Shown here piece after piece: positions 24,600-32,992 of a stretch of DNA of 33,875 nucleotides. The DNA is from CAIKAP01 sp964574605 (lineage in GTDB: Bacteria > Verrucomicrobiota > Verrucomicrobiia > Palsa-1439): positions 1 to 33,875 of the forward strand of contig CAZNOK010000025.1 of NCBI GenBank assembly GCA_964574605.1, given 5' to 3'. Positions within the stretch are counted from its first letter, which is position 1; every line of letters begins with the position of its first letter. Made by a program: the position numbers and the translations under genes. Under the pieces are notes generated by a model. The model searched no databases. It was not told the DNA's origin and was given only the letters and a program-made list of their open reading frames with translations.

Positions 24600-27173
24600 A
24601 TGAAACTGAATGACCGCGATGCTCTCGCCGCTGGTTGGTTGTGCATGATCTTCATCGCGTCGTTTTCGGTTGAGACGGCGGCGGTTGAGTTTGGGACCGA
24701 CAAGTTGCTGGTGGATTTGCGACAAGTGGATTGGGAGTATCTCGCCAGAGACGCGCAGTGGACGACCAAGGTTGGATTTGGCCGCAGCGAGGCCGACATG
24801 AAGCGCGACGCCGAACGCGCGAAAACCGAATGCGAGGCGATCAGTTTGACCGAAGGTTGGAAGCCGATTCGTGTCGGGCGTCGTTGGGAACCGCTCGGCC
24901 ACCCGGAACTCAACGACAGAATCACGTGGCTGCGACTGCGGTTCCATGTGCCGTCCGAACTGAAAGGTTATCGGCTGGGCTTCTTCTGCACGGCGATTGA
25001 CGACGCGGCGGACTTCTATCTCAACGGAACGCACCTCGCGCGAAAAATGTATTACTGGGGCGCGCGTGTTCCCGAGCCGGTCAACGTGGACTTCACGGCA
25101 CAAGTCCGCTTTGGCGGCGAGAACCTGCTGATGGTGCGCGTGAACGACTCGGCACAGGCGCGCGGCGGCGGCGTCTTGGGCCGCGTGTTCCTCTATCGCA
25201 CCTTACCTTACGAAAGGACTGCACACGGTGGCATTGCAGTGTCGGGAGATGGGCCGTTGTCCGTCGTCCTGCACCTTGGGGATGCGTTGCTCGCTCACGG
25301 CCAGCAGACGACCTTTACGCCGGCGGAACTGCGCGCGATGGAGGCGCCGCCCTACATCCTCCGCGACGACGAACTGGTTCTTGTTTCCCCCGTAAAGACA
25401 GCCGGTCCGCATCGCGTTCAACTCGACGAAGTCTGCCCGACGCGCGATGAGCGGCCTCTGGCGGTGCGCTGCGACAACCTGCCGCCGCGCGCGGAGCGTT
25501 TCGAGCTGCTGACGATTCCGGTCGAGCTGGCTGCGAGCTACGACAACTCGTTTGACCCGCGCCAAATCAATGTGCAGGCGGTTGTGGAAACGCCGTCGGG
25601 AAAGACCGAGAAGGTGCCGGCGTTTTTCTGGCAGGACTTCACATCCGCCGCCATCGGCGAAACAGAAGAAATCCTACTGCCGAAGCGGTGCAACCCGTGG
25701 CGGCTGTATTACCGGCCGCGCGAAGTCGGCCTTCACAAGCTCCACGTGTTGGCCCAGGATAAAACCGGTGTTCGCCGGACGCCCGACCACAAGCTCGAAG
25801 TCAGCGACTCCAAACGGAAGGGTTTTCTGCGCGTGAGCAAGACCGATTCCCGCTTCTTTGAGTTCGACAACGGCGAGTCGTATTTCGGCATCGGACCGAG
25901 CGGCTGGTTCCGCGACGAGAACTACATCTTCGGCGGCAATCCGCGCCACGTCTCCACACGCCGGCTCGACGACTACTATCGCCGCAAGGCCGAAGGCGGA
26001 TCCAACTACGACTACTGTCTTGCGGAGTTTTTTGGCCGGCTCTACACGCGGGGCGGCTACATTGACCAGCACGTCGCATGGAAATGCGAACATCGGCTGC
26101 GCACGCTGGAGGCGCTCGGCATCTACTGGGTGACCTGCTATGACGATCTGTGCCGCTCCACGAAATACGGTTTGGAGACGCTTCCGTACTCGAAGGCCCA
26201 AGGCGGACCGTGTGGAAGCGTCGAGGAGCTGTACGTCAACGAGCGCGCGCTGGAGATGCAGCGCGATCACCTCCGCTATTTCGTCGCGCGGATGAGCGAC
26301 AGCCCGGCGCTGCTGGTATGGGCCATCGGTGACGAGGCGCAGGCGGGATCGCGCTTCTCGTCGTTGATGGTGCGCTCGTGGATCAAGGAACTGCAAAACT
26401 ACGTGCGGACGATTGACGTGTACCAGCATCCGCACATCATGTGCGAAGGCCCGCGCTCGCTCGCCGAGGGCGGCGACGCGATCATCATTCCCGACTGGTA
26501 TTTCAAGAAGGAAGTGGACGCTGTGACGTTGAGCTTGGAGCTTATGCAGAGGTACGGTCAGTTCAACTGTCCGCTCATCAACCCCGAGGGCGGCATGGTC
26601 GAATGGACCAAACCGGAAGACGCCTTCGGGCCGAAACGCGCGCTCTACTATCTCACGGGCGAGCGGTGGAAGTTCTCGGAAGCCATCTCGTTCCATAATC
26701 ACCTCTGGATCAGCCTGTTTCTGAAAAACGCTGTCGGCGGGACCGAGTGGCTCGGCGCGTTCATCGTCCAGCGAAACCAGATGTGCCACGCCGCGGCGCT
26801 GCGCGAGTACCTGAAGGGCGAATCGCTCACGAAACCGCGCTGGGAGATGGCGACGCCTGTGGTATCGCACGCCGACTTGCGGGGTTTCTGCCTTCAATCC
26901 GAAGAGAAAACTCTCGCTTGGATTCAGAATCGGTTCTACAACTGGTTCGAAGCCGGTCATCAAGGCAAGACGCCGACGACGATTCGCGGTGCGGAGATCT
27001 CTGTGCCAGTGAATCGCGACGGTGTTTATGACGTCGAATTCTGGGACACGCGCAGTGGCAAGGTGATTTCGAGGAAGGCTCATCGTGGCGCATCGAAGAC
27101 CGTCACCTGCAAGCTGCCGCCGGTTGAAAAGGACATCGCACTGAAAGTCATTATGAAAGGACCCAGCAAATGA
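24600..27173 (+). CDS. Exported multidomain glycosidase: jelly-roll, DUF5060-like and degenerate GH5-like barrel
   Basis: An 857-residue protein with an N-terminal hydrophobic segment (LAAGWLCMIFIASFS). A GH2-type sugar-binding jelly roll spans about 82-200 (WLRLRFHVPSE...FYLNGTHLAR). A DUF5060-like sandwich lies around 300-405 (YDNSFDPRQINVQAVVE), as in the gene at 11967. The TIM barrel (about 410-770) lacks the classical GH5 NE and GEFG sequences. Their apparent counterparts are VWAIGDEAQAG (Glu579) and LINPEGGMVEW (Glu663). A short C-terminal beta domain follows. It may be a retaining beta-glycosidase with an altered active site, or a non-catalytic binding relative. It lies 4 nt after the preceding gene and overlaps the next by ATGA. 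Confidence 0.65.
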   Translation: MKLNDRDALAAGWLCMIFIASFSVETAAVEFGTDKLLVDLRQVDWEYLARDAQWTTKVGFGRSEADMKRDAERAKTECEAISLTEGWKPIRVGRRWEPLGHPELNDRITWLRLRFHVPSELKGYRLGFFCTAIDDAADFYLNGTHLARKMYYWGARVPEPVNVDFTAQVRFGGENLLMVRVNDSAQARGGGVLGRVFLYRTLPYERTAHGGIAVSGDGPLSVVLHLGDALLAHGQQTTFTPAELRAMEAPPYILRDDELVLVSPVKTAGPHRVQLDEVCPTRDERPLAVRCDNLPPRAERFELLTIPVELAASYDNSFDPRQINVQAVVETPSGKTEKVPAFFWQDFTSAAIGETEEILLPKRCNPWRLYYRPREVGLHKLHVLAQDKTGVRRTPDHKLEVSDSKRKGFLRVSKTDSRFFEFDNGESYFGIGPSGWFRDENYIFGGNPRHVSTRRLDDYYRRKAEGGSNYDYCLAEFFGRLYTRGGYIDQHVAWKCEHRLRTLEALGIYWVTCYDDLCRSTKYGLETLPYSKAQGGPCGSVEELYVNERALEMQRDHLRYFVARMSDSPALLVWAIGDEAQAGSRFSSLMVRSWIKELQNYVRTIDVYQHPHIMCEGPRSLAEGGDAIIIPDWYFKKEVDAVTLSLELMQRYGQFNCPLINPEGGMVEWTKPEDAFGPKRALYYLTGERWKFSEAISFHNHLWISLFLKNAVGGTEWLGAFIVQRNQMCHAAALREYLKGESLTKPRWEMATPVVSHADLRGFCLQSEEKTLAWIQNRFYNWFEAGHQGKTPTTIRGAEISVPVNRDGVYDVEFWDTRSGKVISRKAHRGASKTVTCKLPPVEKDIALKVIMKGPSK

Positions 27174-28045
27174 ACCTGAGCCGCATTCTGGCCGCCGCAA
27201 CCTTGTTGTGGGCTGTCTCTGTTACCGACGCCGCGACCGTTGAGGTTGTTACTCCACAGCAGACGATTCATCTCGTGAACGATTCGCCGGGCTGTCTGGC
27301 GCAATTCGACACGTGGATTGTCGGCCACGGCTTAAACAGTGACCCAGAACGGGTCTTTCGCATGGAGAAGGACGATAAAGGACGAGCGCAGTTGCGCGTG
27401 ACCGGACACGGTTACGGCGGGCTGATTACCAAACAGAGCTACCGCGATTACCGGTTGGTCTTGGAGTTTCGCTGGACCGGCCACACATCGGGCAAGCGCG
27501 AGAAAAGGGCGCGTGACAACGGCTTGTTGCTGCACTGCACGGGACAGCCGGGTAACTGTGCGTCCGCGAAGTCAAAGTTTACGGGGAAGTTCGAGTCGCC
27601 TTGGATGAAGGGCGTTGAATTGCAGATCATCGAAGGCGGGGTCGGTGACATCCTTGTGCTCGGTGGTTGGAAGGATGACGGCACGTTTTCTCCGACGACG
27701 ACCAGCGCCCGTTTCAGTAAGGACCGCGATGGCGAACCGGTGTTCGACAAGAACGCCGAGTTGCGACCGTTCGAGGCGACGCGCCTGAATTGGTGGGGAC
27801 GTGACCTCGACTGGAAAGATGAGGTTGGATTCCGCGGCAAACAGGATGTCGAGTCGCCGATGGGCGAGTGGACGCGCGTCGAGGCCATCGTCCGCGGCGG
27901 CGATTTCACCTACTTCGTCAACGAAACGCTGGTCAACGAAGCGAAAGATTGTAGCATGACCGAAGGCCGCATCCTGATTCAGACGGAGGGAGCGGAGATT
28001 CTGTATCGAAAAATTGACCTCGAACCTTTGAAGGTAAAACCATGA
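27170..28045 (+). CDS. Exported DUF1080 (3-keto-disaccharide hydrolase-like) protein
   Basis: A 291-residue protein with signal peptide (MNLSRILAAATLLWAVSVTDA) and a single concanavalin-like beta-sandwich of the DUF1080/PF06439 type. Recognisable segments are YGGLITKQSYRDYRLVLEFRW, NGLLLHCTG, WMKGVELQIIEGGVGDI and GEWTRVEAIVRGGDFTYFVNETLVNE. Characterised members cleave 3-keto-glycosides made by Gfo/Idh/MocA oxidoreductases, several of which are encoded here; others are only binding modules. Residues 28-55 are the parent of the N-terminal half of the chimeric ORF at 1846. AAAGGA stands 8 nt before the ATG, which overlaps the upstream stop. Confidence 0.88.
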   Translation: MNLSRILAAATLLWAVSVTDAATVEVVTPQQTIHLVNDSPGCLAQFDTWIVGHGLNSDPERVFRMEKDDKGRAQLRVTGHGYGGLITKQSYRDYRLVLEFRWTGHTSGKREKRARDNGLLLHCTGQPGNCASAKSKFTGKFESPWMKGVELQIIEGGVGDILVLGGWKDDGTFSPTTTSARFSKDRDGEPVFDKNAELRPFEATRLNWWGRDLDWKDEVGFRGKQDVESPMGEWTRVEAIVRGGDFTYFVNETLVNEAKDCSMTEGRILIQTEGAEILYRKIDLEPLKVKP

Positions 28046-28788
28046 AACTCGCGGAACTGACTTGGCCGGAGGTGGCAACACTCAAACGCGACATTCTTGT
28101 CGTCTATCCCATCGGCGCGCTGGAACAGCACAGCCGGCACCTGCCGTTCTTCACCGACTCGATCCTGTGCGGCGCCATCGCCGACCGCGTCGAGGTGGCG
28201 TTGCCGAAAGATGTGTTGCTGCTGCCGGTGCAGTGGCTTGGGGCGTCGCTGCATCATCTCGGCATGGCGGGGACGCTGAGCGCGGAGAATGAGACGCACA
28301 TCAAACTCGTCGCCGAGCCGATGCGCTGCCTGCTCCGGCACGGTTTCAAGCGGCAGTTCGTGCTCAGCGGCCATGGCGGCAACAAGGACGGTTTTCACCT
28401 CGCGCTGCGCCAGCTTGCGATGGAGTTTCCCGATGCGCAACTCTGCGGCGCGAACTACTGGGACGTGGCCAACGACGAGATCGCGAAGATCGTTGAAGGT
28501 CCACTGAAAAGTCTCGGCCACGCCTGTGAGGCCGAGACGTCGCTGATGCTGGCTGTCCGTCCGGACTTGGTGCGGCGCAGCGAAATTCACAATGACCTCT
28601 TGGCTACACAGCAGCCGCAGGCGTTGCGTGGTGTGTACGTTCCGTCAGACATGAAGGCGCAAACCGAACACGGTGGCGTCGGCTATCCGGAGCTTGCGAC
28701 AGCGGAGAAAGGCAAACGGCTGCTTGAAGCCATCGTGGCGCGCGTCGTCGAAGTGATACGAACTACATCGAAGGAGAAAGCGAAATGA
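28042..28788 (+). CDS. Creatininase-family amidohydrolase
   Basis: A 248-residue cytoplasmic protein. The family metal-site pattern is clear: PIGALEQHSRHLPFFTD (Glu28, His30/His33, Asp39), LSGHGGN (His111) and HACEAETSLML (His160, Glu163 and Glu165). Creatininase-family enzymes are Mn/Zn amidohydrolases that open cyclic or linear amides, including creatinine, formamides in cofactor synthesis and mycofactocin-type peptides. The real substrate here is unknown; in a sugar-degradation operon, a deacylation or lactam/lactone opening is conceivable. Its start and stop both overlap neighbours by ATGA, so it is coupled to the DUF1080 and Gfo/Idh/MocA genes and may act on their product. Confidence 0.88.
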   Translation: MKLAELTWPEVATLKRDILVVYPIGALEQHSRHLPFFTDSILCGAIADRVEVALPKDVLLLPVQWLGASLHHLGMAGTLSAENETHIKLVAEPMRCLLRHGFKRQFVLSGHGGNKDGFHLALRQLAMEFPDAQLCGANYWDVANDEIAKIVEGPLKSLGHACEAETSLMLAVRPDLVRRSEIHNDLLATQQPQALRGVYVPSDMKAQTEHGGVGYPELATAEKGKRLLEAIVARVVEVIRTTSKEKAK

Positions 28789-30158
28789 AGACGATCCAAC
28801 CACCGTTGTTTCGGGCAGCCGTTTCCCGACGCGGTTTTCTTAAGCGAGTATCGGCGGCGACCGCAGGCGGCATTGCTCTAGGCCAACTGCCGGTGGCGCG
28901 CTTCGCACACGCGGTGGACACCGACGAAATCCGTCTCGCGCTGATCGGCTGCGGTGGGCGGGGAAGCGGAGCCGTGGTCAACGCGTTTAACGCGCCCGGT
29001 GGTCCCGTCAAACTCGTGGCCATGGCGGATGTCGTTGAGCGAAAGCTGGCCACCTCTCATGCCAATCTCACCAAGTGGGCTTCGGAAAAGGTTGACGTGC
29101 CGCCGGAGCGGCGGTTCATCGGCTTCGATGCCTACAAGAAGGCGATTGATTGCTTGCGTCCCTGTGACGTGGCCTTGTTGACCACCCATGCCGCGTTCCG
29201 TCCGTTGCATCTGGAGTATGCCGTTGGGAAAGGCGTGAATGTTTTTTTCGAGAAGTCGTTCGCCACCGATCCGTCGGGCATCAAACGCCTGCTCAAGGCG
29301 GCGGAGGTCGCGGAAAAGAAAAACCTCAAAGTCGCCGCTGGCACTATGTGTCGCCACTCGAAGAATCGCCAGGAACTGATCCAGCGAATTCGCGATGGCG
29401 CCATGGGTGAGATTCTGCTCCTGCGCGCTTGCCGAATGCAGGACTTCGGCAAGTTGGGGCGCAAACCGGAAGGTGAAAACACGATCTATTGGCAACTCCG
29501 CAGTGTGTATCACCTCTACTGGGTCTCCGCCGGCCTCTGGTCGGAGGCCGACATTCATCAGGTTGACGAGATGTGCTGGATCAAGGGTGCGTTGCCGGTC
29601 TCGGCGCACGGCGTTGGTGGGCGGTCTGCCGAAAATACTGATTGCGGGCAGAATTTGGATAGTTACGCCGCGGAATGGACGTTTGCGGATGGCACGAAGG
29701 CGTATTACGTCTTGCGGAGTCTCCCTAATTGCCACAATGAATTCGCCACGTACATACACGGTGCGAAGTGTGCCGCGCAATTCTCCGGAAACACCCACGC
29801 CGCCACCACCCGTCTCTACAAGGATCAACGGCTCAGTCAAGACAACATCGTCTGGGAGCCGCCGCGCGAAAAGGTCAGTCTCTGGCAGGCGGAATGGGAC
29901 GTGTTTCTTGACGCGATCCGCACCGGCCGCCGCCACAATGAAATTCGCCAAGCGGCCATGTCGCAGGTGGCCGACTTCATGGCGCGCGCCGCGATCCACA
30001 TGGGCCGGGTAGTTACGTTCGATCAGATCATGGCATCCAACTTTGCATGGGTTCCCGGTGGAGTTGATAGCCTGAACGAAAACAGTTCCCCACCGGTCGT
30101 GGCTGATGCCAACGGTCGCTTCCCGGTGCCAGTCCCCGGGCAGTGGGTCGAAGTTTAG
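28785..30158 (+). CDS. Tat-exported Gfo/Idh/MocA oxidoreductase with EKS motif
   Basis: A 457-residue protein with a twin-arginine signal (SRRGFLKRVSAATAGGIALG). The Rossmann domain has LALIGCGGRGSG (51-62) and strand-2 MADVVER. The usual EKP motif reads FFEKSFATD (Glu156, Lys157, Ser158), keeping the Lys but not the Pro. The C-terminal domain includes HLYWVSAGLWSEADIHQVDEMCW, analogous to the His-containing active-site helix of the family. It probably oxidises a sugar hydroxyl in the periplasm, in partnership with the DUF1080 protein two genes upstream. AAGGAG at 28771-28776 serves the start, which overlaps the creatininase stop. Confidence 0.87.
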   Translation: MKTIQPPLFRAAVSRRGFLKRVSAATAGGIALGQLPVARFAHAVDTDEIRLALIGCGGRGSGAVVNAFNAPGGPVKLVAMADVVERKLATSHANLTKWASEKVDVPPERRFIGFDAYKKAIDCLRPCDVALLTTHAAFRPLHLEYAVGKGVNVFFEKSFATDPSGIKRLLKAAEVAEKKNLKVAAGTMCRHSKNRQELIQRIRDGAMGEILLLRACRMQDFGKLGRKPEGENTIYWQLRSVYHLYWVSAGLWSEADIHQVDEMCWIKGALPVSAHGVGGRSAENTDCGQNLDSYAAEWTFADGTKAYYVLRSLPNCHNEFATYIHGAKCAAQFSGNTHAATTRLYKDQRLSQDNIVWEPPREKVSLWQAEWDVFLDAIRTGRRHNEIRQAAMSQVADFMARAAIHMGRVVTFDQIMASNFAWVPGGVDSLNENSSPPVVADANGRFPVPVPGQWVEV

Positions 30159-30188
30159 CAATCGAAAGGAATTGCATCCATCCGTTCC

Positions 30189-31754
30189 ATGAGACATTTA
30201 CTTCTCGTTCTCATCTCCATGCTGACTTGTGTCAGCGCGCTACGCGCCGCCTCGCCGAACATCATCTTCATCCTCGCCGACGACTTGGGCTACGGCGACG
30301 TGAAGTGCAACAATCCGGATGGAAAGATCGCCACGCCCAACATTGACCGGCTGGCCGCGGAAGGAATGCGTTTCACGGATGGCCACACCACGTCGTCGGT
30401 TTGCACGCCGACCCGGTACAGCGTGATCACCGGTCGTTACAATTGGCGATCACGTCTGCAAAGCAGCGTCCTTGGCGGGCTTTCCCCGCACCTGATCGAG
30501 CCTAGCCGGCTCACGGTTGCCCGGCTGCTTCAGCAGCACGGCTATTACACGGCCTGCATCGGGAAGTGGCACTTGGGCATGGATTGGCCGCGCAAGGCCG
30601 GCACCGCGGGTTTCGGGGACAACGTCGAAAAAGGCCCCGAAGGTTGGGACGTAGACTATGGCAAGCCGATTACCAATGGGCCTAATGCCGTCGGCTTCGA
30701 TTACTACTTCGGCATCAGCGCGTCACTCGACATGGTGCCCTTCACTTACATCGAAAACGATCGCGTCACGGTCGCACCCACGGTTGAGAAGGATTTCCCG
30801 ATCATGCCGGGCAAACCCAACCGAACACACCACGGCCCGGCAGCAGCGGAGTTCGAGGTTGAGGACGTGCTCCCCACGTTCATTCATAAGGCCGTTGAAT
30901 TCATCGCCCGCCGTGCGGTCGATGCCCGGGCCGGCAAGCCCTTCTTCCTCTATCTGCCCTTGAATGCTCCGCACGCGCCCTTCGCGCCAGGGCCGCAGTG
31001 GCAAGGCCGCAGTGGCCTAAACCCCTATGCTGACTTCGTGATGCAGACCGATGACAGCCTGGGGCAACTGCTCAGGACTCTGGAGGAACATCGGCTCGCC
31101 CAGAACACCTTGGTGATCTTCACTAGCGACAACGGCTGCGCCCCGCAGTCCGATTTCCCGGCGCTTCTGGCCAAGGGGCATAACCCGAGCCATGTCTTCC
31201 GAGGACGCAAGGCTGATATCTGGGACGGCGGGCATCGCGTGCCACTGATCGTGCGCTGGCCCGGGAAAGTCCGTCCCGGCTCGACGAGCGACCGACTCGT
31301 GAGCTTGGTGGACTTCATGGCGACCGCTGCGGAGATTGTGGGCGCAAAGCTGCCCGACAATGTGGCAGAAGACAGTGTCAGCATTCTACCCGTGCTGCTT
31401 GGCAAGGCCGACAAGCCCGTGCGCGAGGCACTGGTACACCATTCCATCCTCGGCAAGTTCTCGATCCGTCAGGATCGCTGGAAGCTGGTGCTCTGTCGGG
31501 GTAGCGGCGGCTGGAGTTTCCCGTTGGACCCACAGGCAGCCAAGCAGGGACTGCCACGCTTGCAACTCTACGACATGGCCACGGACATCGGTGAGCAGCA
31601 TAATGTGCAGGCGGACCACCCGGACGTGGTCCAACGGTTGACCGCCCTTCTGGAGAAGTATGTGACCCAAGGCCGGAGCACGCCGGGTGTTCCCCAGAAG
31701 AACGACACAAGCGTGGATATCTGGAAAGCAAGTATCGTCACGAAATTCCGATAA
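30189..31754 (+). CDS. Exported type I sulfatase (formylglycine-dependent, family S1)
   Basis: A 521-residue protein with signal peptide (MRHLLLVLISMLTCVSALRAA). SPNIIFILADDLGYGD carries the Ca2+-binding Asp31/Asp32. SSVCTPTRYSVITGRY has the CXPXR maturation motif (Cys72, Arg76), so Cys72 should be converted to formylglycine. CIGKWHLGM (Lys126, His128), LPLNAPHAPFAP and IFTSDNGCAP complete the active site. It would remove sulfate esters from glycans outside the cytoplasm. No anaerobic sulfatase-maturating enzyme is recognisable here, though a radical SAM gene of different type lies at 6981. The gaps of 30 nt before and 45 nt after hold only very short ORFs. Confidence 0.93.
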   Translation: MRHLLLVLISMLTCVSALRAASPNIIFILADDLGYGDVKCNNPDGKIATPNIDRLAAEGMRFTDGHTTSSVCTPTRYSVITGRYNWRSRLQSSVLGGLSPHLIEPSRLTVARLLQQHGYYTACIGKWHLGMDWPRKAGTAGFGDNVEKGPEGWDVDYGKPITNGPNAVGFDYYFGISASLDMVPFTYIENDRVTVAPTVEKDFPIMPGKPNRTHHGPAAAEFEVEDVLPTFIHKAVEFIARRAVDARAGKPFFLYLPLNAPHAPFAPGPQWQGRSGLNPYADFVMQTDDSLGQLLRTLEEHRLAQNTLVIFTSDNGCAPQSDFPALLAKGHNPSHVFRGRKADIWDGGHRVPLIVRWPGKVRPGSTSDRLVSLVDFMATAAEIVGAKLPDNVAEDSVSILPVLLGKADKPVREALVHHSILGKFSIRQDRWKLVLCRGSGGWSFPLDPQAAKQGLPRLQLYDMATDIGEQHNVQADHPDVVQRLTALLEKYVTQGRSTPGVPQKNDTSVDIWKASIVTKFR

Positions 31755-31799
31755 CCATGAGTCTTCCCATCGAACTGAAATGAAAAAGAAACAGACATC

Positions 31800-32990
31800 A
31801 TGAAGATCGTTGACATGAAAGTCCGCACGGTGGCGATTCCGACCACGTGCCAGTTGCGTCACAACACCGGCGTTCATCCCGGCTACTTTATCCGCAACAT
31901 CCTCGAACTGATCACCGACGAAGGCATCGTCGGCCTCGGCGAAGTCGGAGGCGGCGACCAGCGCGGCGCGTTGATGAAGCTCAAGCCGCGCATCGTCGGT
32001 CTCGATCCATTCCAGATCGAGGTCATCAAACTCAAGGTGTTGAGGAGCATCTACTATCTCTCCAACGCGCGTCTCTACGGCGCGATCGAGATCGCCTGCC
32101 TCGACATCCAAGGCAAGGCGCTCGGACGTCCGATGTGTGATCTGCTCGGCGGCGCGGTGCGCGACCGCGTGGCGTTGATGGGTGAGATCAGTTGGCGGTA
32201 CGACCGGCCCGGTGGTGGTGACGACACGTGTGCGGAAGACCTTGTCGAACAGTGCGAGCAACTTCACGCCGAACTGGGCGTGAAGACGGTGAAGATGAAA
32301 GGCGGCGTCGTTGACCCAGGCGTGGAAGTGCGCGTGATGGAGCTTTGTCGCCAGCGCATGGGACCGAACTTCGGCCTGCGCATTGACGCCAACGGCGTCT
32401 GGAGCGTGGCGACCGCCGTGCGCATCGGTCGCCGGCTCGAACCGCTCGGCCTCGAATACTACGAAGACCCCGCGTGGGGAATCGAAGGACTCGCGGCGGT
32501 GCGCCGGCAGGTGAGGATTCCGATTGCGACGAACATGTATCCCGCCAAGTTTGACGACCTCGGCCCGGCAATCCGCCTCGGCGCGATGGATGTGGTGCTG
32601 ACCGACCTGCACTATTGGGAAGGTCCGCGCGGCGTGAAGGATCTCTGCGCCGTGCTGAGGACGTTCAACCTCGGCGTCGGCATGCACAGCGGCGCGGAGT
32701 TCGGCGTCGAGATGGCGGCGATGCTGCACACAGCCTGCACGATTCCTGAAATGCACTACGCTGGCGACGCGATCTACAATTACCTGACTGACGACATCAT
32801 TGTCGGCGGCAAGATGCGGTACGAGGAGGGTTGCGTGCGCGTGCCGACCGGCCCCGGTCTCGGCGTTGTACTCGACGAGGAGAAGATGGCGAAGTACGAA
32901 CGTTACTACGCCGAGAAAGGCGATTACTACGCCCGTTTCCATCAAGACCCGCGCCGGCCGGATTGGTATCCGATTGTGGGAGGAACATGA
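31800..32990 (+). CDS. Glucarate dehydratase-like enolase-superfamily enzyme, full length (copy C)
   Basis: A 396-residue cytoplasmic protein. The barrel has TVKMKGG (Lys165-x-Lys167), metal ligands Asp196 (RIDANG), Glu222 (YEDP) and Asn245 (IATNM), and the Asp269/His296 dyad (LTDLHYW, GMHSGAEFG). Asn as third ligand and the ATNM and PTGPGLGV segments are hallmarks of the glucarate dehydratase subgroup, so an aldarate or aldonate dehydration to a 2-keto-3-deoxy acid is expected. The HSGAEFGVE block differs from the HSNNHFDIS of true glucarate dehydratases, so the substrate probably differs. The tail YYARFHQDPRRPDWYPIVGGT is shared with copies A and B. Product would feed the HpcH/HpaI aldolase. 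Confidence 0.87.
   Translation: MKIVDMKVRTVAIPTTCQLRHNTGVHPGYFIRNILELITDEGIVGLGEVGGGDQRGALMKLKPRIVGLDPFQIEVIKLKVLRSIYYLSNARLYGAIEIACLDIQGKALGRPMCDLLGGAVRDRVALMGEISWRYDRPGGGDDTCAEDLVEQCEQLHAELGVKTVKMKGGVVDPGVEVRVMELCRQRMGPNFGLRIDANGVWSVATAVRIGRRLEPLGLEYYEDPAWGIEGLAAVRRQVRIPIATNMYPAKFDDLGPAIRLGAMDVVLTDLHYWEGPRGVKDLCAVLRTFNLGVGMHSGAEFGVEMAAMLHTACTIPEMHYAGDAIYNYLTDDIIVGGKMRYEEGCVRVPTGPGLGVVLDEEKMAKYERYYAEKGDYYARFHQDPRRPDWYPIVGGT
32978..32984 (+). promoter_or_regulatory. Shine-Dalgarno GGGAGGA within the last codons of copy C
   Basis: GGGAGGA overlaps the codons for the final VGGT of the enolase-superfamily gene and lies 8 nt before ATG 32993. The closer in-frame ATG at 32987 is only 2 nt away, so 32993 is preferred. 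The same arrangement is seen at 398 and 2080. Confidence 0.6.
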
Positions 32991-32992
32991 CG

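Noticed and set aside
31757..31783. 8-codon ORF between the sulfatase and enolase-superfamily genes
   Set aside because: No sign of function; chance ATG and stop in a 45-nt spacer.
31386..32945. 519-codon minus-strand open frame opposite the sulfatase and enolase-superfamily genes
   Set aside because: It spans two well-supported + strand genes and shows no domain; it is a shadow of codon bias.
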